Source: Phenylobacterium sp.
Lineage (GTDB): Bacteria > Pseudomonadota > Alphaproteobacteria > Caulobacterales > Caulobacteraceae
Length of the DNA: 64,000 nt
Direction of reading: 5' to 3'
Assembly: GCF_022402485.1 (NCBI RefSeq)
Contig: NZ_JAKRSA010000024.1
Span: forward strand, 2,140-66,139
In this document: in pieces, positions 42,801 through 50,679 of the stretch
Position numbering within the stretch: position 1 is the first letter of the stretch
Layout of the letters: the number at the start of each line of letters is the position of its first letter
Position numbers and translations under genes: made by a program
Notes under the pieces: generated by a model
What the model was told of the DNA's origin: nothing
Seen by the model: only the letters and a program-made list of their open reading frames with translations
Database searches by the model: none

Positions 42801-45095
42801 CTAATTCGCATAGATAGGTTCGCCCAATGTGGCGAGGGTTAGGCGCACAGCCACAGACTCGCTGGGGCCCAGGCGTCCCACAACCGTGTCCTCGCGCCGA
42901 TAGATGACTTCGATCCGTGTACACTCATCCCGATAGACCACCCCGATGTCTCGCACCACCCAGCCCTTCTGGACCATGTCGCGGTTGCCATAGGCGGTGA
43001 CGCCCCAGTTTTGGGTGAGGAAGAGCTCCCCCCCGAGGTCCAGGTTCTCGCGCTTGACCCCATTGATGTCGAGGTCATCCCAAAGATAGCGGAAAAAGCC
43101 CGACCCGCGAGCCAGGGCAAGGTTCGCCCCGGCCTCGGCGCGGCGGACCTCCAGGCTGTCGCCATCCAGTCTGGCGCGGCCAAAAGCTGAGACGCCCCGA
43201 ATTGGCTGGGCTTGGGCCGCGACGATCCAATCTGATGCGGTGTCCCGCAGACCCGTGCGTTCTGGAAAGGCGAGCTCTTCCTGGTCGCGGAAACTGCGCC
43301 CCACCAGGACCGTCGCTCGACGTCCATCGTCCCAAAGCAGGCTGCCGCGCGCCGCCACATTGGCCCGCATGCCGCCCTCCATCAGGTCGAACCCGGGGAA
43401 GCGATTGGCCATGAGCAGATTGGTCTCATCGAACTCGAAGGCAAGGCTGTCTTCATTCAGATAGACGGGCTCTCCAGCGGGATTGAATCCCGTCCGGATC
43501 TGGTCAGGCTGCGGGGAGGCCATAACCTGAAGCAGAGGTTCAATAACTGCCGTCATCTTGTTGAAACGACGATAGAATGGCCAGCTAACATCAGCGCCCA
43601 AAGTGCCCATCAGGCGCGTTTCGTTACGCCCCCCAAAGCCTTCCAGAGGCACATCGCCAAGGCTGTAGGCGTCGGCTCGCAGATTTGCGAAGGGCTCCAG
43701 CCGGATCCCCCCTGGGGTGGTGAAACCTCTTCGCCAGTCGGCCTGGGCGACCACCCTGCGACTATCCAGGCCCGGCACATAGATGGCCGAGGTGCTGCTG
43801 GGGGACAGGTCCCGCTCAAGGGCCACGGCATTGGCCCTCAGGCGCAGACGCCCCCCAGCCACGCGGACATCTGGGCTCCAGCGACCTTCGACCAGCGGTG
43901 CTACCGTCGGGAAGGTCCGATCATCATCGTCAGGACGAAGACCCTGGATATCGAACGCGGCCACGGACAGGTAGCTGTCGTCATCTTGGCGGACGGCATA
44001 GAGCTGCGAAATCAGCCGGCGATCGTCGGCGATATAGGGGCCGCGGGACTGATAGACCTCGCCGATCTCATACTTGTCGAACAGCAGGTCGTCGGAGGAT
44101 CGCTCGGCGGTAAAGCCCCAGTCCCAGTCCTCATTGATGGCGAATGCGCCCCTGGCGAGGATGTAACTGCGCGAGGTGGTGTCGCCGAACCGGCCTGTGG
44201 CGTCGAAATCCTGCGCGTAGGTATATCCCCCGCGGACGTCGATCTCGCCGGAATAGAAGCGCTTGCGATAGCGGGCGTTCAAGAAGGGCTCGACCTTGGC
44301 ATTGATCTGAGGGCTCAAGGTCAGGTCGGAATAGTCTGACAACACGAAGAGATAGGGCTGTTCATAGGACAGCCCGCGCCGGTCAGAAGCCGAGATCGCC
44401 GGCGTCAGCAGGCCCGAGGTCCGTTCAGCCTGAGGATCGGGATGCCAGAACAGTGGCAGGTAGAAGACCGGAGCTCCAAACAGACGGAAGACGGCGTGCC
44501 GATAGTGGACCAGTTGCCGTTCGCCGTCCTGAACCACTTTTTCCGCCTGGATTGACCAGGTCGGCGTCTTGTTCTCGCTGTCCGCGCAAATGTCGCAGGG
44601 GGTGTAGATCACCCGGTTCAGCTCATTGATCGTCTCGCTGCGCCGAACGGCACTGGCGGCGGCGATCTTTACGTTCTGGGGCAGTCGGGCGGAGAAACCC
44701 CTCGCCACCCCGGCGCGCAGCTCATCATCCATGACCAGTTCACGGGCGAACTCCACACTGCCATCGGGATTGAAAATCTCGACATTGGAGGCTTCCAGGA
44801 CCCCCTTGGCCTCGTCATAGACCAGGGTGTCGGCTCGCAGGTTGCGCCCGTCATAGCGGGCCTCGACCTCGCCAGATGCTGAGGTTTTTGGCACAGCATC
44901 CTCGCGCAGCACCTGGTCTGCCTCGAGATAGATGGCGCCCGGACTCAGGCCGTCAGTGCCCGGTGAGGTGACGGTCGCGGGCCCAGGCGCAGACTGCGCC
45001 CAGGCGCTGCCGACGCAAAGGCTCGCCACCGCAACCCCCGTCAGGAGGCTGCGCTTGACCGGGGCGAGCGAGGTGCGCCGAGGTGACGTCTTCAA
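42801..45095 (-). CDS. lptD: LPS-assembly protein LptD
   Basis: 764 residues from a TTG at 45095 that follows AAGGG by eight bases. A signal peptide ends at SAWAQ. The periplasmic OstA/LptA-like jellyroll (YLEADQVLREDAVPKTSASGEVEARYDGRNLRADTLVYDEAKG) is followed by the large outer-membrane beta-barrel. CDICADSENKTPTW holds the N-terminal cysteine pair; I see no second pair near the C-terminus, though a DECTRIE cysteine sits close to the end. It inserts LPS into the outer leaflet. Upstream is lptG (58-base gap), downstream surA. Confidence 0.96.
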   Translation of the reverse strand: MKTSPRRTSLAPVKRSLLTGVAVASLCVGSAWAQSAPGPATVTSPGTDGLSPGAIYLEADQVLREDAVPKTSASGEVEARYDGRNLRADTLVYDEAKGVLEASNVEIFNPDGSVEFARELVMDDELRAGVARGFSARLPQNVKIAAASAVRRSETINELNRVIYTPCDICADSENKTPTWSIQAEKVVQDGERQLVHYRHAVFRLFGAPVFYLPLFWHPDPQAERTSGLLTPAISASDRRGLSYEQPYLFVLSDYSDLTLSPQINAKVEPFLNARYRKRFYSGEIDVRGGYTYAQDFDATGRFGDTTSRSYILARGAFAINEDWDWGFTAERSSDDLLFDKYEIGEVYQSRGPYIADDRRLISQLYAVRQDDDSYLSVAAFDIQGLRPDDDDRTFPTVAPLVEGRWSPDVRVAGGRLRLRANAVALERDLSPSSTSAIYVPGLDSRRVVAQADWRRGFTTPGGIRLEPFANLRADAYSLGDVPLEGFGGRNETRLMGTLGADVSWPFYRRFNKMTAVIEPLLQVMASPQPDQIRTGFNPAGEPVYLNEDSLAFEFDETNLLMANRFPGFDLMEGGMRANVAARGSLLWDDGRRATVLVGRSFRDQEELAFPERTGLRDTASDWIVAAQAQPIRGVSAFGRARLDGDSLEVRRAEAGANLALARGSGFFRYLWDDLDINGVKRENLDLGGELFLTQNWGVTAYGNRDMVQKGWVVRDIGVVYRDECTRIEVIYRREDTVVGRLGPSESVAVRLTLATLGEPIYAN

Positions 45096-45153
45096 GCGTG
45101 AATCCCTTCTTGCCGCGCCGTCTGCTGACGCAATAGCGACGTGGCGGCGGCTT

Positions 45154-46254
45154 TCAACCGTCTTCGGTGTAACAGAGCAGGGTGAGGCCCGACAGCAGGG
45201 CGATCAGGGGCGGAGCCCAGGCCGCCGCCACCAGCGGGATGATATCGGCATTGGCCAGAGCCCCAGCGAACTCGTTGAGGAAGAAGAACACAAAACCCAG
45301 CGCCACCCCACCGCCGGCCAAACCCGCCAGCCCCCCCAGCCGGGCCAGGCGCAGGGAAAAGGCTGCAGCCAGGATGGTCATGGCGGCAAACAGCAGCGGC
45401 GTCGCCAGAAGCTGATGAAACCGCAACTGGTATCGACTGGCACTGAAGCCGGCCTGTTCTGTGGTCCGTATTGCGGCGGGCAAGCGCCAGAAGGCGATCG
45501 CTTGGGGGGAGGCGAAGCGCTCGAGCGCCGACTCACTGTCGAGGCTAGAGCGCAGCGACAGGCTCTCAGAGCGCACCGAATTTTCACCGGCGGCGGCTTC
45601 GCGGACATCTGTGAGCCGCCAGAAGCCCGGCAACAAGCGGGCTTCGGCGGCCTCAAGCCGGCGGCGGAACTCCGGGGTTCCGGCCTCATTCTTCTGATAG
45701 ATGAACAGGGAGACCCCGCGGAGCAGCACCGTCCCGTCGACGATCTCCCGATCCTTGGCATGAATCACGATCTGGCTGCGTTCGTCGCCTTGCCGAAGCC
45801 AGATGTCTTCGGGGGCATCCACCAGATAGTTGTCCATGATCCGGGCCCGCTCCAGGCCAAACTGAGCGTTGGCCGCTGCCGCGAGGGGGTTGAGCAAGGT
45901 GACCGAGAGCGCGCCGATCACCGCGGCTGCCGCCGCGGTCGGCAGGATGAACCGCCAGGCTGAGACGCCGGCCGCGCGCATCGCCACCAACTCGCTGCGC
46001 CGGTTCAAGCTGACATAGGCCGCCATGCAGCCGAACAGGAAGATGAAGGGTAACAGAACCAGGACGAGGCTAGGGGCACCTAAGGCTGTCAGCCCAAACA
46101 GCTCGGCGACGCTGACCTCTGCACGCACCCCGACCGATCTCGACAGCTCGACGAACTGCACCAGAATGATGACCGCAGTGATCACCGCCAGGGCGACGCC
46201 AACGCTGAACAGGTTGCGCGACAGGACATAAGCCTCGATCCGACCAAATCTCAT
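45154..46254 (-). CDS. lptG: LPS export ABC transporter permease LptG
   Basis: 366 residues. Membrane segments at the N-terminus (NLFSVGVALAVITAVIILVQFVELS, plus two more by about 115) and three near the C-terminus flank a periplasmic jellyroll domain (DERSQIVIHAKDREIVDGTVLLRGVSLFIY). LSRSVG...LNRRSELVAMRAAGVSAW is the coupling segment that meets the LptB ATPase. It extracts LPS from the inner membrane with LptF, overlapping lptF by four bases. lptB is not in this window. Confidence 0.95.
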   Translation of the reverse strand: MRFGRIEAYVLSRNLFSVGVALAVITAVIILVQFVELSRSVGVRAEVSVAELFGLTALGAPSLVLVLLPFIFLFGCMAAYVSLNRRSELVAMRAAGVSAWRFILPTAAAAAVIGALSVTLLNPLAAAANAQFGLERARIMDNYLVDAPEDIWLRQGDERSQIVIHAKDREIVDGTVLLRGVSLFIYQKNEAGTPEFRRRLEAAEARLLPGFWRLTDVREAAAGENSVRSESLSLRSSLDSESALERFASPQAIAFWRLPAAIRTTEQAGFSASRYQLRFHQLLATPLLFAAMTILAAAFSLRLARLGGLAGLAGGGVALGFVFFFLNEFAGALANADIIPLVAAAWAPPLIALLSGLTLLCYTEDG

Positions 46255-47393
46255 GCTGCACGGCTCCCCCGGGCGATCCGCACCGGGCGTTTACGCATGT
46301 CGATGAACCGGGACACCCGCTGGCGAAACACGCCGCGCAGGGCCAGAGCGATGGTCAGCAGAGGAACAGCGTACTGCAGGACATTCAGCCAGGCACCGGA
46401 CTCCGATGCGGCCTGGACGACGAAGCCAAGGAGCCGGGTCACCGCCGCTGCTCCGCTCGCCCAGGCGATCCGGCGCCCATAGCCCATCCGGTCGTAGCCG
46501 CCCCCCAGTATGGCGGCCAGGGCCAGGGCCATGAAGGCGATGTTGTACAGGGGCGTCGCCAGCCGGGCGTGACCCTCGGCCAGCATTTCCAGACGGTTTC
46601 GGCGCTCCCAGTCCTGTTCCAGGTCAGGAAAGAACAGCTCGTGAAGATAGCGATCGGAGGGTTTGTAGTGGACCAGCTCGTCGGACACGACCAGCGGGCC
46701 AAGGTCAAAGATGTACTCGTCGAAGGTCAGGTAGTTCAGCACCCCATCGGCGCTGAATTCCTGCGTTGAGCCGCGCGCCATCACCAGCACCGGTGCCCCA
46801 GCCCGGGTGGCGATGCGGCCCTCATCGGCGGTATAGGTGGTGGCTGAACCGTCGCTTTCTGCCACGTGGATGAACAGATTGCCGAGCCGCCCTCGACTGT
46901 CGATGCTCTGGGTATAGACCGTCAGGCCTGGCGCCGGCTCGGTGAACTCCCCCTCGCGGACCAGGGTGGCGGCAAGATCGGTGCGAACGTCAAACAGGGT
47001 ATCACGCAGTTCGCGATACGAGGCCGGCTGGATGAACAGATTCAGCACCAGGGCCAACAGAGCGGTGATGACGGCCAGCCGCATGGGCGGGGCGATCACC
47101 CGCCAGCGACTCATCCCGCCAGCGAAACACACCACGAGCTCTTGCTCGCTCTGGAGACGGTTCAGCGCCACCAGGGCGGCGACGAAGAGGGCCAAGGGCA
47201 GGACCATGTTGATCAGCTGCGGCATGGCCAGCAGGGTGATCTTCAGGAAAATCCCGGCGCTCTGACGCTGGTTGATGATGACATCAAGCGCTGAGAGGCT
47301 CTGGCTCAAGAGGGCCACGGCCGTCAGGGCGAGCGCCGCCAGCAGGGTCGGGCCCAGCAACTGTCGAAGCAGATATCGGTCGATCAGGCGCAT
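46251..47393 (-). CDS. lptF: LPS export ABC transporter permease LptF
   Basis: 380 residues from ATG at 47393. MRLIDRYLLRQLLGPTLLAALAL is the usual N-terminus. It has three membrane helices, the coupling segment LNRLQSEQELVVCFAGGMSRWRVIAP, a periplasmic domain with ESDGSATTYTADEGRIATRAG, and three C-terminal helices. Partner of LptG. The frame opens upstream to 47558 but overlaps the divergent pepA start, so the internal ATG is preferred. First gene of the run lptF-lptG-lptD-surA-pdxA-rsmA. Confidence 0.95.
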   Translation of the reverse strand: MRLIDRYLLRQLLGPTLLAALALTAVALLSQSLSALDVIINQRQSAGIFLKITLLAMPQLINMVLPLALFVAALVALNRLQSEQELVVCFAGGMSRWRVIAPPMRLAVITALLALVLNLFIQPASYRELRDTLFDVRTDLAATLVREGEFTEPAPGLTVYTQSIDSRGRLGNLFIHVAESDGSATTYTADEGRIATRAGAPVLVMARGSTQEFSADGVLNYLTFDEYIFDLGPLVVSDELVHYKPSDRYLHELFFPDLEQDWERRNRLEMLAEGHARLATPLYNIAFMALALAAILGGGYDRMGYGRRIAWASGAAAVTRLLGFVVQAASESGAWLNVLQYAVPLLTIALALRGVFRQRVSRFIDMRKRPVRIARGSRAA

Positions 47394-47546
47394 GGAAAAA
47401 AGGCGTCGCCGGGCTGATTTGGCGCGCCCTGGGCGCGAAGCTGTTCTAAACCATGCGTCGCCGCGCCACACAACCGCCGCAGGTGACGCCAGACCGGGCG
47501 CCCTGTCGGTGGAGGGCCTCCCGCTTTGCTTTGGTTGAGATATCGC

Positions 47547-49031
47547 ATGGACATTCAATTCGTCACGGCCACCTCGGATATCGCCCCCACTTCCGCCCTG
47601 GCCATCGTTGTCTTTGAGGGCGAGGTGCTGTCAGGTGCCGCTGCGGAGGCCGATGCGCTAAGCGCTGGTGTCGTGGCTCGAACCCTTGGGCAAGGCCGCT
47701 TCACCGGTGCCAAGGGCCAGATTCTCGATCTTGCCGCCCCGGCCGGGCACCCTGCGGGTCGCCTGTTGCTGGTGGGGGCTGGCAAGCGCGAGGGGTTTGA
47801 CGCCGTGGGGGCCGAGCATGCCGCGGCCAGTGCCTTCAGTGCCGTCAAGCTCTCGGGCCTGACCACCCTGCGGGTAGCCTTCGCCGATGCGGCCGCCGCC
47901 CAGCCGGAGCGGGCGGCCTTGGGGGTGAGCCTGGCGGCCTACCGATTTGACCGCTACCGGACCAAAGAGCCTGCGGAAAAGAAGCCTTCGGTCGTCAAGG
48001 CAGAGATCGTCTGCGCTGACCCCGACGCCGCCCGCGCAGCTTATGCCGATCAGGCCGCCCTGGCCGAGGCCATCAGTTTTGCCCGCGATCTGGTGTCAGA
48101 GCCCCCGAACGTCCTTTACCCGGTGGAGTTTGCCCGGCGGGTGAAGGCCCTGGAGAGCCTTGGGCTGGAAGTCGAAATCCTTGGAGAGGCCGAGATGAAG
48201 GCCCTGGGCATGGGGTCGCTTCTGGGCGTGGGGCAGGGCAGCGCCAAGGATAGCCAGTTGGCCATCATGCGCTGGAACGGTGCGGCTGATCCGGCGGCGC
48301 AGCCCGTGGCCTTTGTGGGCAAGGGCGTCTGCTTTGACACCGGCGGCATCTCGATCAAGCCCGCCGATGGCATGGAAGATATGAAGTGGGACATGGGCGG
48401 TGCCGCTGCGGTGGCCGGCCTCATGCACGTGCTGGCCGGTCGCAAGGCCAAGGTCAATGCGGTCGGCATCCTCGGCCTGGTGGAGAACATGCCTGACGGT
48501 GACGCCCAGCGTCCCGGAGACGTGGTCACCAGCATGTCGGGCCAGACCATCGAAATCATCAACACCGACGCCGAGGGCCGCCTCGTCCTGGCGGATGCTC
48601 TTTGGTATTGCCAGGAGCGCTTCAAGCCGAAGTTCATGGTCGACCTGGCCACCTTGACCGGCGCGATCATCATCAGCCTCGGCAATGACTATGCCGGCGT
48701 CTTCTCCAACAATGACGAGTTGGCCGACAATCTGCTGGCGGCCTCCAAGGCTGAGGCTGAGCCCCTTTGGCGCATGCCCCTGCCGCCAGCCTACGACAAG
48801 CAGATCGACAGCATGATCGCTGACATGAAGAACACCGGTGGACGTCCTGGCGGCTCCATCACTGCAGCCCTGTTCCTGCAGCGGTTCGTCAATGGCTTGC
48901 CTTGGGCGCACATGGACATTGCCTCGACCGCTTGGAAGAAGCCGTCCTCTGTGCCGACCATTCCTGAAGGCGCTACCGGCTATGGGGTCCGACTGCTCAA
49001 CCGCATGGTCGCCGACAAGTACGAGGGCTGA
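47547..49031 (+). CDS. pepA: Leucyl aminopeptidase (M17)
   Basis: 494 residues from ATG at 47547. The M17 catalytic domain has [33 protein letters not shown], with metal-binding Lys/Asp, and the family signature NTDAEGRL. The N-terminal domain (first 170 residues) is the regulatory/DNA-binding-type module. It forms hexamers and cleaves N-terminal residues in the cytoplasm. Divergent from lptF with 153 bases between the starts, and followed 29 bases later by the alpha/beta hydrolase. holC lies two genes on, as pepA-holC pairs do elsewhere. Confidence 0.96.
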   Translation: MDIQFVTATSDIAPTSALAIVVFEGEVLSGAAAEADALSAGVVARTLGQGRFTGAKGQILDLAAPAGHPAGRLLLVGAGKREGFDAVGAEHAAASAFSAVKLSGLTTLRVAFADAAAAQPERAALGVSLAAYRFDRYRTKEPAEKKPSVVKAEIVCADPDAARAAYADQAALAEAISFARDLVSEPPNVLYPVEFARRVKALESLGLEVEILGEAEMKALGMGSLLGVGQGSAKDSQLAIMRWNGAADPAAQPVAFVGKGVCFDTGGISIKPADGMEDMKWDMGGAAAVAGLMHVLAGRKAKVNAVGILGLVENMPDGDAQRPGDVVTSMSGQTIEIINTDAEGRLVLADALWYCQERFKPKFMVDLATLTGAIIISLGNDYAGVFSNNDELADNLLAASKAEAEPLWRMPLPPAYDKQIDSMIADMKNTGGRPGGSITAALFLQRFVNGLPWAHMDIASTAWKKPSSVPTIPEGATGYGVRLLNRMVADKYEG

Positions 49032-49060
49032 TCGCGGTCGGCGGGGTCGGAGGAAAGCCG

Positions 49061-49762
49061 GTGCGGTTTGTCTTGCTGCACAGCCCTTTGCTCGGGCCGC
49101 TGACCTGGCGGGCCGTGGCTGAGGATCTGCTCGGTCGTGGGGTTGCCGCTGAGGTGCCCGCCTGGCGTCCATTGACTGAGATTCAGGGTGACTTCTACCG
49201 AACCCTCGCCACCGATCAGGCGCGGACGATCGACGCTGCGGGGGCTGCGCCTGTGACCCTTGTGGCACACAGCGGGGCAGGTGCCCTTGTCCCGGCCCTT
49301 GCGGCGGCCCTGTCTGCGCCAGTGGCAGGCACGATACTGGTGGACGCCATATTGCCCCATCCTGGCATCTGCTGGCTCGACACAGCACCTGAAGGCCTGC
49401 GTCAGGACCTGACCCTGGGATCTCAAGGGGGCGAGCTCCCCTCCTGGGATGGTTGGTGGCCCCCAGGGGCCCTGGAGCGGCTCGTCCCAGACGCGCGCCT
49501 ACGGCGCGATCTTCTGGCCGAGCTTGGCCCCCTGCCACTGGCCTATTTCGAGGAAGTCGCGCCGCCGGGGGGGCTGACGGGGCCTGGTGCCTATCTCCAA
49601 CTGAGCGGTGCCTATGAGGATCAGGCGCAAGGGGCACGGACCCTTGGGTGGCGGGCCCGCCGCCTGCAGCTCAATCACCTCTCGCCCTTGACCGCCCCGC
49701 GGGAGGTTTCGGCGTCTGTGTTTGCCCTCGGTCAGGCCCTGTCGGAGCCGCCCGATGGCTGA
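49061..49762 (+). CDS. Alpha/beta hydrolase-like protein
   Basis: 233 residues from GTG at 49061, after GGAGGAAA. FVLLHSPLLGPLTWRAVAEDLLGRGVAAEVPAW matches the beta-strand/oxyanion start of an alpha/beta hydrolase. VTLVAHSGAGALVPALAAAL contains the nucleophile-elbow pattern with Ser. A HLSPLTAP segment late in the chain offers a His. The acid residue is not certain, so activity is inferred. It is inserted between pepA and holC, overlapping holC by eight bases. Confidence 0.75.
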   Translation: MRFVLLHSPLLGPLTWRAVAEDLLGRGVAAEVPAWRPLTEIQGDFYRTLATDQARTIDAAGAAPVTLVAHSGAGALVPALAAALSAPVAGTILVDAILPHPGICWLDTAPEGLRQDLTLGSQGGELPSWDGWWPPGALERLVPDARLRRDLLAELGPLPLAYFEEVAPPGGLTGPGAYLQLSGAYEDQAQGARTLGWRARRLQLNHLSPLTAPREVSASVFALGQALSEPPDG

Positions 49763-50213
49763 GGGCCCCTGCGAGGTCTGGTTCTACCACATGGAGCGCT
49801 CAAGCCTCGATCAGGTGCTGCCTGAACTGCTGGAGCGCACCCTGGGGCGAAGCTGGAAGGCCCTGGTGCGCTCACGCCTCCCTGAGCGACTGGAACAACT
49901 GGATACTCACCTCTGGACCTACCGGGACGATAGCTTCCTCGCCCACGGGCGGGTCGATGAGCCCCATGCCGCCCAGCAGCCTGTGCTGCTGACCATGGGC
50001 ATGGAGAACGCCAACAAGGCCGATGTGCTGTTTCTGCTGGATGGTGCGGATGCGGGGTCCCTTGACGATTATGTCCGATGCATCGTCCTCTTCGACGGTC
50101 GTGACGAGGCCGTGCTCGCCACAGCGCGGGCGCAATGGCGTGTCATCAAGGCGACCGGGCTGCCGGTGAGTTACTGGAAGCAAATGGCCCGGGGATGGGA
50201 GAAACAGGCATGA
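49755..50213 (+). CDS. holC: DNA polymerase III subunit chi
   Basis: 152 residues from ATG at 49755. EVWFYHMERSSLDQVLPELLERTL is the HolC N-terminus. DTHLWTYRDDSFLAHGRVDEP and PVLLTM are conserved elements of the chi fold, and VLFLLDGADA of the core. Chi links the clamp-loader psi to SSB. psi (holD) is not in the window. The start overlaps the hydrolase stop by eight bases, and the stop overlaps the lipoprotein start by four. Confidence 0.94.
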   Translation: MAEGPCEVWFYHMERSSLDQVLPELLERTLGRSWKALVRSRLPERLEQLDTHLWTYRDDSFLAHGRVDEPHAAQQPVLLTMGMENANKADVLFLLDGADAGSLDDYVRCIVLFDGRDEAVLATARAQWRVIKATGLPVSYWKQMARGWEKQA

Positions 50214-50530
50214 AGAGCAAGCTCACCCTGGCTTTGGGGGCCGGTCTGTTGTTTCTCAGTGCCTGCGCCAGTGAGCCCCCGCCGCCGCCGCCGCCTGCTC
50301 CTCAGGACCCGGCCCCTCGGCCAGCGCCAGCGCCGGTGGACCAGTGTGGCGCAAGCCAGGCTCAGGGTCTTGTTGGCCGTCATCGCAGCGAGATTCCGGT
50401 GCCGGTGAACCCGGGGCTGCAGAGGGTGGCCTGTACCACCTGCCCGGTGACGATGGATTTTCACCCCCGTCGCTTGAACTTTTTCTATGACGCTGAGACG
50501 GGCCTGATCAAAGAGGTCCGTTGCGGTTAG
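50210..50530 (+). CDS. I78-family peptidase-inhibitor-like lipoprotein
   Basis: 106 residues from ATG at 50210. A lipoprotein signal has lipobox ending at Cys19 (LLFLSAC). A Pro-rich linker (seven Pro in a row, then PAPQDPAP...) precedes a short domain, CGASQAQGLVGRHRSEIPVP...MDFHPRRLNFFYDAETGLIKEVRCG. This fits the I78 (potato-inhibitor-like) fold: an N-terminal Cys, the RxxR/IP loop and the D.RP.RL....D...G.I..V.CG end. These proteins can inhibit serine proteases; the target here is unknown. The ATGA overlap with holC implies coupled translation. Confidence 0.85.
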   Translation: MKSKLTLALGAGLLFLSACASEPPPPPPPAPQDPAPRPAPAPVDQCGASQAQGLVGRHRSEIPVPVNPGLQRVACTTCPVTMDFHPRRLNFFYDAETGLIKEVRCG

Positions 50531-50544
50531 GGCGGCCTCGCGTC

Positions 50545-50652
50545 TCAGTCCCGAGGCGGGCGCTTGATCCAGCGCACAATTATGGCGATGGCGGCGGGCC
50601 CCACCAGGACAGCCGCCATCAACAGATAGATCAGTTGGGCCCATTCAGGCAT
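50545..50652 (-). CDS. Putative 35-residue single-pass membrane protein
   Basis: On the minus strand, ATG at 50652 opens 35 codons ending in TGA at 50545. The peptide has a short acidic start (MPEWAQ), one hydrophobic stretch of about 20 residues (LIYLLMAAVLVGPAAIAIIV) and a basic end (RWIKRPPRD), as expected for a small inner-membrane protein. No strong ribosome binding site is visible. It fills most of the space between the I78 lipoprotein and the convergent kinase region. The case rests on composition; homologues would decide it. Confidence 0.5.
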   Translation of the reverse strand: MPEWAQLIYLLMAAVLVGPAAIAIIVRWIKRPPRD

Positions 50653-50679
50653 TGGCCGGCGGCTCCGTACTTCCCCCGG

